Shown here piece by piece: positions 33,362-44,922 of a DNA stretch of 64,000 bases. Below the pieces are notes generated by a model that saw only the letters and a program-made list of their open reading frames with translations, did not search any database and was not told the origin of the DNA. Made by a program: the position numbers and the translations under genes. This DNA is from Pollenia angustigena (Eukaryota; Arthropoda; Insecta; Diptera; Polleniidae): contig OV884058.1 in assembly GCA_930367215.1 (NCBI GenBank), positions 167,692,478 to 167,756,477 of the forward strand. Reading direction: 5' to 3'. Positions within the stretch are counted from its first letter, which is position 1. Each line of letters starts with the position of its first letter.

Positions 33362-35014
33362 TAGAGCGACTCAAGTTGTATGGAAGCAAAATTCGTGCTG
33401 GATGTACCCTCCTAAAAATGAACCGTGGACTTTTTTAAGATGACATTTTAAATATTTCGGCTCCAGCTTTGGCCTCTCGTGAGCTTGACCAGTTTGAAAA
33501 AGGGTATATTTTTGCATGTATTGTTAATTTAAGAAACTGTTTCCTTACTAACATATACAAATTGGGTATCGTAAGAAAGGTTCAAGGCGCGTCCAACTGT
33601 GTATACAATTTGTCCAGGGACGAGAAATAATCCACGACTTTTTGGCGGCATATTTTTTTGCGCAAATTAAAAAAAATTCAAGTCGTGGATCATTTCTTTT
33701 TTCCTTTCTTTTGTCCTATTTTCATCCATACATAATCTAGAAACTAAATCCGCTGTCATATTAGAGTAACTACAAAATTGCATTTACATATATTCCACAG
33801 CACAGTGTAAAATGCATCTAATTTGCAAAAATCTCAATTATTTACGTACAAAGATGATATACTTGCCAAAACAAAAAATTTGATACCCATATTGCCCTAT
33901 TTAGAACGAAGGGTTACCACCCCATTGCATTTTTGTCAAAACGCGAACTAGCACGAATTTTAAAAAAAGCTGAGACACGTATTTAATTAAATCGACTAAA
34001 GATTAAAATCAGCCCTATCGTGAATAACAAGTGGAATTTTTGTTCCCATGAAATTTTCATTCCCCTCGAAGAGAAAAAAAGCAATCGTGAATCTCGTGTG
34101 AAAAATTGTTTACGCTATCAGTTCCAGTGAATGTAAAAAAAAAGAAGAAAGATTAAAAAATATTAAAAATCCATGAAATTTTTGTTAAAAAATAGACAAG
34201 TATATATTTAAAAAAAAATTTAAAATAATAAAGCAAAATATTTAGTATTGGAGGGATAGTTTGATTACAATGTTAGTTTTTTGCACATTTTAAATTTTAT
34301 GTAGTAAAATATTTTCCAAAATTCTGCCACCAAGTCAATTGAAATCTACACAAATCCGCAGGCAATCGACCTGTTGTTTTGCATTTTGTTGAGCAATATA
34401 TCGGTTTATGTCTAATTAACTTATTAACCCTTAATATTCGATTTATAGGAGGAGCTACTTACATACATGTTCTGTTCCCTAGCAAAAATAAAGTGAGAAA
34501 ATCAAAGGGAAATGTGAACAAATTACGAGGGAAAAAATTTTTCACGATAAGGGGAATTTTTTCCCGTGAACAATTTTTCACGTTATTATTCTCCTTTGAA
34601 TTACAATTTTTCATGGGAGTTGTTCATGATCGCAAATATGTGAAAAGGGGAAAAATTACGAGGGAAAAATTATTCACGATAGGGGTGAATATGTTAATTC
34701 GGCATTCTTATTACAAACAACCCCAAACAGAAAATTCAAAAACCGTTTATTTAAAGAAAATCCTTAAAATAGGACATGGATGATCGTCCTTGGACAAATT
34801 GTATATACAGTTGGACGCGCCTTAAAAAAACCTATCTTACGATACCCAATTTGCATGTGTTGGTAAGGAAACAGATTGTCAAATTAACAAAACATGCAAA
34901 GTTAGACCCTTTTTCAAACTGGTCCAGCTCACGAGAGGTCAAAGTTGGAGCCGACATATTTCAAATGTCATCTTAAAAAAGTACAAGGTTCATTTTTACT
35001 GTTGAGTCGCTCTA
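33362..35014. mobile_element. 1.65 kb element with ~250 bp TIRs and 8-bp TSD
   Basis: Ends TAGAGCGACTCAA ... TTGAGTCGCTCTA-like (right reads GTTGAGTCGCTCTA). Arms stay paired through TTAAGATGACATTT, CTCGTGAGCT..ACC, GGAAACAG, ATACCCAATTTG and GGCGCGTCCAACTGT to about 33620 and 34785. Flanking 8-mers ATATACAT (33354-33361) and CTATACAT (35015-35022) differ at one base. An 8-bp duplication suggests hAT or P type; no transposase inside, so non-autonomous. Frames 34379-34976 lie in arms or nested repeat. Confidence 0.75.
34013..34684. mobile_element. Nested inverted-repeat element (CCCTATCGTGAATAA tips)
   Basis: Left CCCTATCGTGAATAAC (34013), right reversed CCCTATCGTGAATAATTTTT (34684). Inside, blocks such as GTGAAAAATTGTT, TTTTTCACG and CCCTCG recur in both orientations, so most of the 672 bp can fold back. 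Confidence 0.65.
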
Positions 35015-35469
35015 CTATACATAAGTAGAAAAAGTCTTGCTCAGTTCGTAGGCTTATGAAATTTTGCAATACAAGTCAAAATCCACTTCTGTTTTTTGTA
35101 ACGTCACGCCAGCCAAAAGTATTTTGTTACTAGCCTTATCAATATTTTCTTGGGGCTTAAATCACAAATAGCCTTTTCAATTCCTCTTATCTCAAATCTT
35201 AGGCGAAAAGCTGCTTTAATATAAACAGCTGGTAACTCGACTGCAATATCCTGAGATATATTTTTCGTTAATACGTTTTTTAAATGTTTAACAAACAGAT
35301 TTTCTTTTCCAATTATATTTCTTGATTAATTTCCTAGCGACAACAGGTATTTTTAGATTTCAAGTTGCACGGCATAATGACAAGCCTGATTGCTATTTAT
35401 CACTCATTTCTTTCAACACAAAGGCTTTTTGTCAAATTTAAGAATATTTTCAATCAGGTATTATTAAAT
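35015..35469. other. No feature seen
   Basis: About 450 bases of AT-rich DNA between two elements; nothing recognisable. Confidence 0.4.
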
Positions 35470-35478
35470 GACAAAAAA

Positions 35479-36763
35479 GGCGGCATGAAATAGCCCCCCA
35501 CGAAATAAGTCCCCAAAACGGAAATGAAATAACTCCCCAAAAAATATATGAGAGGCAACAACAACGTTTTTTGGGGATTTACTTCATTTTTTTGGGGACT
35601 TATTTCATTATCATATTGCGGAGTTATTTCATATGAAATAATAAGTCCCTAAAAATATTTTGGGGCCTTTTTTCATTTTCAAATTTATTCCAAAATCGTC
35701 AAAAATGCAGATTATGTCCCATTATAATACGTAAACAAAACTTGTTTTAATGAATGGTCAAGACCACTCATAAATTAAAAATAATACTTACTAGGTAGTT
35801 AGTTTGAGAAATAATTTTGCGGTAAGGAATAAAATAAAGCCATAATGGTAATATTGCCCATTTAATTTTTTTTTTTTGCTGGATGCAATGAATCCAGATT
35901 TCCCATTCAAAAGAGAGATAAAGCCTTTTATTTTTTTTTTTCATTCCAATGGGAGGCAAATCAAATCCATCATGGCCTTAGGACACATTAGTAATATTAG
36001 GAAATGGCTTTATCTCTCATTTCAGTTTTGAAAAACTTTTCCATTTTACATTGATTAATAGTTTTCTTATTTTTATAATTAAGAGCTAATGATTTTTCCT
36101 TTTACTAAAGTTAAGTATTGAAATCTGGCTTCGCATACTAAAGTTTTCCTGCGGCCGCGCTTAGGGGTTTTTTCCTCCAGTAGGACGCGGCAGGTGGCTT
36201 CGCTGAATAAAGTTTTTCTGCGTGCGTCACAAGAATAAAAAATGGTTTTCAATGATAACTAAGGATTTTCCCTTTTACAGAATGTTTACACCACTCGTAA
36301 CAATATTCTGGAAAAATATGGCTTTATATCTCATTTGGGGGAAAAAAATATGGCTATATCTCTCACTTCGCAAAATTTTACATATGACCTTACCTCTCAA
36401 TGATTGGGCAATAAGACCATTACGGCTTTATCTCCCATTCAATTGAGCAATAAAGCCATCATGGCCTTACCTCCAATGGCTAAAAAGCACCCCCCCCCCC
36501 CTATTTTGAATTGATTGGATGTTTTGAATACTTTTTGGGGATTTATTTCATTTCAGGAAATGGGGACTTATTTCCAATGAAATAACTTCCCAATTTATGG
36601 GAATTTATTTCATTTTGATTTGGGGAGTTATTTCATTTCGTTGGGGTTTCATTTCATTCTTAAATTGGGGGTTTATTTAATATGAAATAAGACCCCAAAA
36701 ATTGGGGAATTATTTCATAATTTTGTTGGGGACTTATTTTGTGGGGGGCTATTTCATGCCGCC
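35479..36763. mobile_element. Foldback-like element, perfect 9-bp target duplication
   Basis: Begins GGCGGCATGAAATAGCCCCC and ends with the inverse; GACAAAAAA flanks it exactly on both sides (35470-35478 and 36764-36772). Arms consist of many degenerate direct copies of a short unit, ATGAAATAA(G/C)TCCCCAAAA, in one orientation on the left and the opposite on the right; nearer the centre a second unit (ATAAAGCC.T.ATGGCCTTA and TTATCTCTCATTT) is arranged the same way. Such arrays plus 9-bp duplications are known for Drosophila Foldback (FB) and MULE-type elements. No ORF for a transposase. Confidence 0.8.
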
Positions 36764-36772
36764 GACAAAAAA

Positions 36773-37771
36773 CTACTCAATAGACAAATAAAGAAATGCC
36801 ACCGTATTCATAAACGATTATTAAATTTAACAAACGTTTTTTAAGGAAAATTTTCATAGAAATTTTATTTTGTAAACATTTATTACATTTAAATTTTTTT
36901 ATTAATACGGGTACGATTCTTTACTTATTTTTCATTGAATTAAATAAAAGTGTTTCCAGTACGTCATTTACATACATAACTTCCTTAAATTCTACACACG
37001 ATGTTGCCCTTTTTACCTTATTTTTCTCTCTTCAATATACAACAAATGCTACCAAATGTATTAAAGTTGTATTTGTGTACCGGTAATAAAACAAAACTCT
37101 ACAAAAATAAAGTTTTTGCCAATTTAATCCAGTTTAAAATTGCTAACGAAATTTTGAAAACATATTTGTAGTATTGTTTAATATATTTCTCTGTAAGCGA
37201 AAACAATTTAGCCCTTGAAGCATTTCAAATGTTGAAGTGTTTTGTTAACGTACAAAAAAAACTTGCCAGTGGCCTACAAAACATTTTACCAAAAGACCGT
37301 TTCCACAAAACAGCCATAAAAAAAAAATTTGTTCCACAGTCCAGCAGTTTACAATTGATAACATTCATAAAAAAGTCCTGCTGAAATTATAAAAACGTTT
37401 TATTTTCAAATTTATTAGTTCAGCAGCAAACATGTGTGTATCTCTGGAAAAAAACAAATCTTTTTTTTCATTTACCAAATAGAAATTTCAAAAACAGTAA
37501 AATTTAGCATTTAAAAATAACTTTGCCAGATGAAGGCTGTTCTCAACTGGTTCGTTTTTTTTTCTATCAAAAAATGTTAATATCGACAAGAAAAAAAATC
37601 CACATTATTATGTATTTACGTCATATTCACATTAACATATAGTTTTCGCAAATATATTCTGCTTTCATAAAAATACTTTTTTCCTCCATTATCTATGGAA
37701 GTCAGTTTCTTTTGTATTCAATTGATATTTTTTAGATAAAATATGTCCTTTTAAGGAAATTACATTTTAAT
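36773..37771. other. Mostly unassigned; weak MITE at 36798-36912
   Basis: ACCGTATTCATAAACGATTA with TTAAATTTAACAAACG pairs imperfectly with TTTACATTTATTACATTTAA ... TTATTAATACGGGT. The rest to 37771 shows no gene or repeat I can name. Confidence 0.4.
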
Positions 37772-38012
37772 ATATGTGACAGCGCATAGAGAAAGGGACC
37801 AGTAAGGTTAAGGGAACAGTAAAAACCAACTACACAAAACAAGAGGTAGGGACAAGCTATGCGCGTTTTCAAGGTTGACCAACAGGGTTGAGATGTGTCG
37901 CTTTCAAATGAGACCAATACCAACATACTCAGTGATGTTACACCAAATATACACGTATTTAAATCTTATAATGGCAAAACCCTTAGGTCCCTTTTTTTTC
38001 CGCGTCACATAT
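37772..38012. repeat. MITE with ATATGTGAC tips
   Basis: Left ATATGTGACAGCGCATAGAG ... AAAGGGACC; right is the inverse, GGTCCC then a T8 run, CCGCGTCACATAT. 241 bp. Frames 37732-38072 are shadows in both strands. Confidence 0.65.
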
Positions 38013-38365
38013 GCAGAAAGTATTTCGAGAGAATATTTTAAGTTTTTGTTGGGAGTTTTTATTTGTCGGTAGCTTATTGTAGTATTTATGGTTTGAAATT
38101 CATTTGATTAAGTTTTAGTTTCTTTTTGTCTTTAAATTTTAACACTGACAGAAAGAATATCATTACAAAAAGTTTCAGATTTGTATAACTTTAATAGATT
38201 TTTGTTTCACGCAAATTTAAGTTTTTATATTGAAATATACCAGCCATTTGTGCAAAATTTATTTTTCTTAATTTATTTTAAATAGTGTTCGCCTAGTGGT
38301 CAAAATTCGACCATACATTTTTTTGTTCATATGAAGAAAACATAGCACATCTAACTAAGTATGCA

Positions 38366-39298
38366 CACACAGAAAAAAATCAATGTAAATTCGTTCAAAA
38401 CAAGATTGATTTTAAATTTTTCAGTAGTGGTTTTGCTTCATTGTTATTTCATGTTAATTCAACATGATTTTACAATAACTGCGAACAACATTTTTTTCCT
38501 TTAAAATAACTATAATTCATGTTGATTTAACATTGCAGTAAAGTTAGAGCAAAATGTCATTTATATTGAAATAACAATCCGAATCACGTTGAATGAAAGT
38601 TATTTCAAGTTGAAACAACGTGAATTTCATGTAGAATCAAATTGGTTGGAGTGTGATATAACACTGTGAAGACAACATATGCATTTATTTAAGAATAATT
38701 CAAAACACTTACCCCTGTAACACATGATTCACTTATTTTGTATCTCCTTTGTTAACAAAAGCATCAGCAGAATGGCCCGATATGGTTTCCGTCATCATTC
38801 TACTTTGAAAACTTGATGTACTATTTAACTAAATAATTTTAACTAAAAGAATACGGGAATTGTCTTCTTTTTATAACATATTTTAAACATGAAAATATAA
38901 CAAATGTACATACTTAAGTATGTGTGCATGTTAATTTAACAAGATAAACTTTTGATTTTAATATAAAACAGGTTTTTATGGATTCAATATTGACAATGTT
39001 ATTTTAACAGTGAATAATATTAAATAAACGTGATTTAAGGTTATTTTAATATTTTTCATTTAAAATTAATAAAAATAATTTAATGAAAAATTAAATTTCA
39101 TGAACTTAAGCCTAATTAAAAATATTAAAAATTTGGATTAAAAACCATAAATAGTTCAACAAAATAACCACAATACTAATTGTTAATATGAAATAATGAT
39201 AATTAATTAATTAAAGGGCATACTTTTGCAGAAATTTACCAAGATTGCCAATCAACATTTCGCCATGTTAATTTAAAATTGGAATTTTTTTCTGTGTG
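38366..39298. mobile_element. CACACAGAAAAAAAT-tip element, 0.93 kb
   Basis: Left CACACAGAAAAAAATCAATG, right reversed CACACAGAAAAAAATTCCAA. Interior is filled with ATGTTAATTCAACATGATTT-like and TTGAAATAAC motifs in both orientations. TATG occurs near both ends but 2 bases off on the left, so the duplication is unclear. Contains the TTAAGCCTAATTA block also seen at 20700 and 47760. Confidence 0.65.
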
Positions 39299-39389
39299 TA
39301 TGTAACATGTTTCGAGCATTTATTTTTTCCGTCCAGTGGATCGATTTGGCGAGGGACCAATTTCCGGTTCATATTTTATCTTCTGCGTG

Positions 39390-39790
39390 GGTTAATTTAA
39401 TATAAAAAATATCAATTGAAAAACATAAAAGTATCAAAATTATAGATTTTCATCCACTCAGGACATTGCATGTTTAATTTTATGTTTCTATGTCTAATAT
39501 AAACGAAAATTAATCAAAGTACCAGATGTTGAACGAAACTGTACCAAAAAGTTCTTATTCACCCAGTTTGATGTATAACTTTATATTTATAGGTCGAATG
39601 TTAACGAAAATTCAAAAAGTTCCAGATGAAAAATAAAAAGTACCAACATTTTTTATCTTATAGGTTTTCACTCACTCAGGACCCTGCAATTTCAATATTA
39701 TAGAAAATTTAAAAATTATCACATGCAGCATGGAAAAGTAAAAAAAAGAAATTTAATTTCCCGTATTTCCCTTTTTTGATACTTTTTTCT
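39390..39790. repeat. AAAGTACCA repeat family, copy 2
   Basis: Shares CCACTCAGGACATTGCATGT, TTTTATGTTT, AAAGTACCAGATG and TTTCCCGTATT(T)CCC with 12200-12440. Confidence 0.65.
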
Positions 39791-39903
39791 CCCCATTGAG
39801 GTTCGGTTGACAAACAAAGGAAGAAAGGGTTCTAAACTGTTTTGCCTTAGCCGATTTATATATAGATAACACTGCTTTACAAATTATTAATTTGGAAAAA
39901 TAT

Positions 39904-40226
39904 CAAGAACGCCACATGCCTAGATAATTCAATTGGGACCTCCTGAACACGAAAAACGCTGTAATTTTTTTTTTCTACGTACCGTTTTTTAGATAACGGT
40001 ACTTTTGTGTTTTTTGGTGTATGGTCCCACTCAAACCCTTGTGGAGCCCAACCGAAAAGGCCGATCGAGATAAATGGCATATCGGTTGAGCTCCGCAAGT
40101 GTTTGAGTGGGACCATGCACCAAAAACCACAAAAGTACCGTTATCTAAAAAACGGTACTCAGAAAACTAATTACAGCGTTTTTCGTGTTCCTCCCAATTA
40201 ACTAATCTAGGCATGTGGCGTGCTTG
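39904..40226. repeat. Near-palindromic MITE, 323 bp
   Basis: Arms of about 150 bp: CAAGAACGCCACATGCCTAG, AACACGAAAAACGCTGTAAT, TACCGTTTTTTAGATAACGG, TACTTTTGTG, ATGGTCCCACTCAAAC, each with its inverse in reverse order on the right, and a loop of only about 30 bases. Mirror-image ORFs 39877-40116 and 40007-40201 arise from this symmetry. Confidence 0.9.
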
Positions 40227-40382
40227 GAATTTTTTGGCTGTAAGCCAGTGTAATTATTAACAATAATTAAATTAACAATCATAATATACAAGTCAAAAAT
40301 GTCAACCCTTAGATTTATTGTTTTCCATACAATTTGACATAAAAATTCGTCGTAGAAAACCTTCGTGGAATAATATAAATTT

Positions 40383-41020
40383 CAGCGTTCGAAAATAAAC
40401 ACTAAATATCGCTCCTTAGCGTTCGGTTCCGTAGATTTGTGGAAAACACAAACGCTAATAGCGTTTGTGTAGAAAATCATTAAAAAAATAAAGTTTCCCT
40501 TTTAGTCATCTTTCGAACACAAAAATAATACTGTTTTTATCAAACTTAACAAAAGATGAGAACAGTAAATTCCATTCGGTTTTTTTTTAAATCCACAAGC
40601 TTCATTGTGTTCGGTTTGGCTCATCAATGTTCTTCCCTTTTAGCTGGTAAAAAAACCACACATTTTTTGCAAAAACAAAATACACATACGAAAAAAACAA
40701 AAAGCCAGCAAAATAATTTTACACAAACAAAACATATACACAATACACACACAAGCTGTTCGTGGTGCGGTTGTTGCTAACATTTTTTGTTTGTTCTTTT
40801 TTTATCAATGTAAAAAAAAAAAACATTTTAGAACATTAAAATATAAAGTTTGTTTTTTTTAACGAAGAACAGAACTATGTATAAAAGAGCCGAACTTTCT
40901 TGAAACTATTTGCGAACAGTATTAGGGTTGTGTTCGTCTACACAACCACTAAAAAATAGATATCGATCTCGGGTGTGTGAACCGAACGCTAAATAATAAA
41001 CTGTTTATTTTCGAACACTG
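40383..41020. mobile_element. Non-autonomous hAT-like element, 638 bp
   Basis: Left CAGCGTTCGAAAATAAACA then TTAGCGTTCGGTTC; right reversed CAGTGTTCGAAAATAAACAG then TTTAGCGTTCGGTTCA. Flanking 8-mers ATAAATTT and ATCTATTT agree at 6 of 8. CAG tips with 8-bp duplication fit hAT. No transposase; frame 40556-40780 is AAC/ACA-rich noise. Confidence 0.65.
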
Positions 41021-42805
41021 ATCTATTTTATTTTAGGTACGTTTTTCTTATGCTTTCACATATAGACAGTTATTCTCCCAACAATAAGTATCTTTCATTA
41101 ACAGGGAAACCTAAAAACACGTTCTATGCGCATTAAATCTGCAGTAAAAACTTGAAAAATTTCCCCAAAAAATTCAAAAATTGCTCGTTTAAAAACAAAA
41201 TATTCAACAATTTAATAACAGTTCCATTTAATAAAAACAGTCCTAAAATTATAACCGGTAAAGCCCAAACACTAAAGTATTTACAAACGATTTTCAAGAT
41301 TCTACACTATTTATAAATTATGAGCAGCCATCGGCTAAAAAAAAAACAAAGTTATGTAAGAGCTTAAAATTCCTATAAGAGTTATTTGTGCCGAATACTA
41401 TCTAGATATTGACATCCATATGAGATTTTTTTGTTTTAAAGGGATTTTAGGGACGGTACCTAAATTGTTTATTAATTTTAACATTTTAAGGGAAGTTAAA
41501 GCTTTCTATAGATGGGGGTTTTGGGCAAATGTGAACTGAATCGAACATAACTTAATTTTCAGTTAAATTTTTTAGGAATTGAATATTAATACCAACATAA
41601 TAAGATGGTTTACGGACACAGAGTCTAGTTTGGAAAGAAGTTTTATTGGGGAATATGTAAAACTAAAGAGCGATTCTCACCATTTACATATACTTCGTTC
41701 TTCGTACAATTAAAGTGTGCTAACTAAATTTGTCAAATTAACATGGACAGGCATTAACGTTGGCCAGACCGCCAAAATTTCGCAAAAAAAATTTTTTGTT
41801 TGCTGCGAAAGTTCTTGCATGCATCTAAAAAATATGCCTCAAAAAAGCAAAATATGCGCTGAAAACTTAAAAAATGCTGCAAAAAAAAACGGTCCTTTAA
41901 CTAAACTATGCAAAAAAGGCTGCAAACGGTAAAATATGCAAAAATATGCACGGACAAATCGATGCCAAAATTCATATAAAGCTTTAAAACGGATAAATTT
42001 ATTGATTCTGCCTTCATTGGTCGCACAAGGAAAAACATGCAATTGCATATTTTTGGTTTCCCTGATCATTAAGTTTAAAAAATTTTGTAAGCAGAAAAAG
42101 AAAAACAAAAGAAAATAGAAAATTAAAACAATAAAATGAGAGAGAATTTAAAGTTACTGCCAACGTCTTAAGGCCCAACCATAATGTGCTTAAGTTGGCC
42201 TATGCAAATGTGCGAATACATATAAATCATATGTACTAAAGGAATCTTTTTGCTAACTTTAATGAAACTGTCATCTGCTTAAGCAAAGTGCGAAACTGAT
42301 CGCACATTCTGTACGGAATCAACTGTTTCTTGATTTATTTTTTTTTTTTAAATACATTTGAGAGACATTTTGTACATTTTTGACAGTAGGTAAAGCAATA
42401 TGGGCTTAAGGATTTTCGCCTGAAGACTCAATTCTGTTACTTAAAATCAAAAGTATCGACGAGCAATTCTCTAATCCCATTTATAAACATAAGATCACAC
42501 TTTCAGCGCAAATAGCTCAATCTTTTTTTATAATGTGATTAGAGTTGTCAAATATTCGTATTTTTTTTTAAGACCTTCGAAAACCCGACTTCTGAAATAA
42601 TCCGATTTCGGTTTTGTTACGAAAAAACGTTTTTAAATAATCAGTTTTTCGGTTTTTTTTAAATTATTTATTTAATACAAAAGTAAAACAGAACCAGCCC
42701 TTTGAACGTACTTCAGAACTAAAACGTATAATAATTGTTAGGTATATTACCACATTAAATGTACGTAAGATGTAAATAGAAATCAGGTTAATAAAACAAA
42801 AAAAT
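41021..42805. other. Unassigned; AAAATATGC-rich array at 41820-41960
   Basis: 41820-41960 repeats (A)AAATATGC or AAAAATGCTGC about seven times at irregular spacing. 41440-41660 resembles the generic dispersed-repeat flank seen at 57600 (GATTTTAGG..GG, ACCAACATAATA). No gene. Confidence 0.4.
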
Positions 42806-42970
42806 TCTTTGTTTTTATACCCACACCACAAAAGTGGATGTGTGCAAAACTAAAAAATATTGTTCCTAAATCCACCACTCAGTATACTGACCGGCTGGTT
42901 GTCTGTCTATGTATGTAAAGTACAGGTCAGAATTTTGATAAAACTTAATACGTACATTTCAATTGGCCCA
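42806..42970 (+). repeat. Truncated ATACCCACACCACA-family repeat
   Basis: TTTTTATACCCACACCACAA then AATATTGTTCCTAAATCCAC, AGTATACTGACC, GTCTGTCTATGTA and AAAGTACAGGTC, in the order found at 16388-16600. Confidence 0.6.
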
Positions 42971-43318
42971 AGAACGAATCCTATTGAAAATGTTGAATTG
43001 CTCCCGGAATAGCCTTTGTGCCCATGAACTATCTTATTATTGGTAATAAGATTAAAGTTGACTCAAAAATATTTTTATTGCAACATAAATCGTTTAAAAT
43101 TTGTGGGGGCATTCGAATTCTCAACTAAGTTTTGATAGAGGACAATACTGACAAACACGTTCACTAATCGCTGAGTTTGGGTTAAATGTCAGTAATGCCA
43201 TGTAAAGCAGATCTTATTTGGAAGATTTTTTTGAAAATTTACTTCCTCTTTTAAGTCACCGTTATTAATTGTTTTTGACCTTAGTTGAGGTTGAAATTTT
43301 TTTGAAGGTAGCATTAAG

Positions 43319-43462
43319 CGGTTCCTCTATTACGATTTACAACTCAACTCTAATTCAGTTGAAATTTTGCAGTTTTTGTATTATGGTTTACAACTGTTTT
43401 TAGTGCGGTTACAAAAACATCAAAAAAAAAAACATCAACTGAGTTAAGTTGTGCAACAGAAA
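43319..43462. repeat. Short inverted repeat, probable MITE
   Basis: CGGTTCCTCTATTACGATTT ACAACTCAACT pairs with AGTTAAGTTGTGCAACAGAAACC and TCAGTTGA/TCAACTGA in the stem. About 144 bp. Confidence 0.5.
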
Positions 43463-44120
43463 CCAAAGCCAAAGTTATAACTGTCATACTCCTGGCAATT
43501 ATAAAAAAGTCTGTGTTTTAGAATTCTTCTGCAAGTTCAGTAGCTTGTATGGTGACAACAATTAAAATACTGTTGTGAATAATGAAAGTGGTTACTAAAA
43601 AATATCATCGAATGCAAGAGAGTTATAATATTATATTGGTAATTCCATGTCAAATCGACGAAGTGTGGGACACGACCCCTTTCGATTTTAATGAATTTGG
43701 TGAGAAGGTTCCTTTTATCTTATGTTGATTATCATCGGCTTTCATTGATTACTATTATAAAAAAGTCTTTGTTCTTATAAACGAATGGTTTCATAGCATA
43801 TCTCAGCTGTTTTGTTTTACTTGAGGAAATTGGGCTGGAAACTGAAAAATTTTATATTTTTCTATATTTTCTACTTCTAAAGACATTTTTATATACTTAT
43901 TTTACACTCTTTCTCCATAATCTTTCCATTATAATCAATTGCAAAAGGAGTATCAAGTTTTTTTGTTAAGGAAATTTGAAGACATTTATGGGAAAATGCG
44001 TGGTGATAATAATATAAAAACATATGGAAAAATCGTACGTTCGCGGTACGTACGTTCGCGACCGGTAAATAAGCCAATTAAACAAAAACCAAGAGAGATA
44101 TTTTATTTTGTAAATACATA
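43463..44120. other. No gene; small repeat at 44034-44061
   Basis: CGTACGTTCGCG occurs twice in tandem (44036 and 44048) within otherwise AT-rich DNA. Opposing short frames here are chance. Confidence 0.4.
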
Positions 44121-44124
44121 CACT

Positions 44125-44510
44125 CAAAAGAAAAATCAATCCAAACGTACTCAAATCAAGCCGAAGCGGGATTGATACTACGGTGAGTACGGATTTTCTT
44201 GAATCAAGTACAGAAATATTGATTCAAGTACGGATTTTCAATCCCAAAATACTTAAATTATCCATATTCAATCCCGATTTCGTACTTGAAGCAATCCGAA
44301 AATGAGATTGATTTAAGTAAAACTGAGATTCAATCAATCTCAAAATACGGTTGATTCAAGAATTATAAAATGGTTTTAATCCGAACTCGTACTTAAAATA
44401 ATCCGAAAATGAGATTGATTTAAGTAAAACTAAGATTGAATCAATCCCAAAATGCGCTTGATTCAAGTATTATAAAGTTGATTTCTTCTCCAATTTGTGC
44501 TTGAAAAAAA
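44125..44510. repeat. Tandem repeat, ~107 bp unit, two copies
   Basis: CGTACTTGAAGCAATCCGAA (44281) and CGTACTTAAAATAATCCGAA (44388) start successive units sharing ATGAGATTGATTTAAGTAAA and TTGATTCAAG.ATTATAAA. The preceding 150 bases carry the same TTGATTCAAGTACGGATTTT words in other orders. Confidence 0.65.
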
Positions 44511-44665
44511 CCAAAAAAGAAATTAGAAAGAAAAAATTATTATGATTGAATTACTTACCCGTTTTACACCTTAAAGAATGATAAAACACCAACATCATGC
44601 CCGATGTGGTTTTTACTTTAAAAATCTTATGTACATATTTAACTAAAAAAATAAACTAAGGCCCT

Positions 44666-44922
44666 AAATTTGTAAAACGCAAACGCAACGCCAAAAATTA
44701 TATTGAAAGCAAAAACAAAATCGAAAATATTTCATAATTTTGTTGTTGTTTTCTATAGAAATGTACATAGAATTTTTAAATTTTAAACGCGTGGCGTTGA
44801 TAATTTTAAAACGCAATATGTATTTCTGTAGAAAGCAACAACAAAATTTTGACACATTTTTGAAATTGTTTTTGTTTTCAATGTTATTTTTGGCATTGCG
44901 TTTGCGTTTTACAATTATTGGA
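44666..44922. repeat. MITE with TTGTAAAACGCAAACGCAA tips
   Basis: Left TTGTAAAACGCAAACGCAAC; right is the inverse TTGCGTTTGCGTTTTACAA; stems continue through GAAAGCAAAAACAAAATC and TTTTGTTGTTG..TTTCTATAGAAAT. A related stem at 45240-45460 and 7620-7780 shows the same words. Opposing ORFs here are symmetry artefacts. Confidence 0.75.

Noticed and set aside
34379..34976. Two plus-strand ORFs (134 and 66 codons)
   Set aside because: They cover arms of nested inverted repeats; Lys/Arg/Phe-rich low-complexity content, no family motif.
35479..36763. CRISPR-like array because of regularly recurring short units
   Set aside because: Units are degenerate, unevenly spaced, change orientation at the centre and sit in a eukaryotic transposon with a TSD.
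39877..40201. Mirror-image ORFs on both strands
   Set aside because: Produced by the palindrome at 39904-40226.
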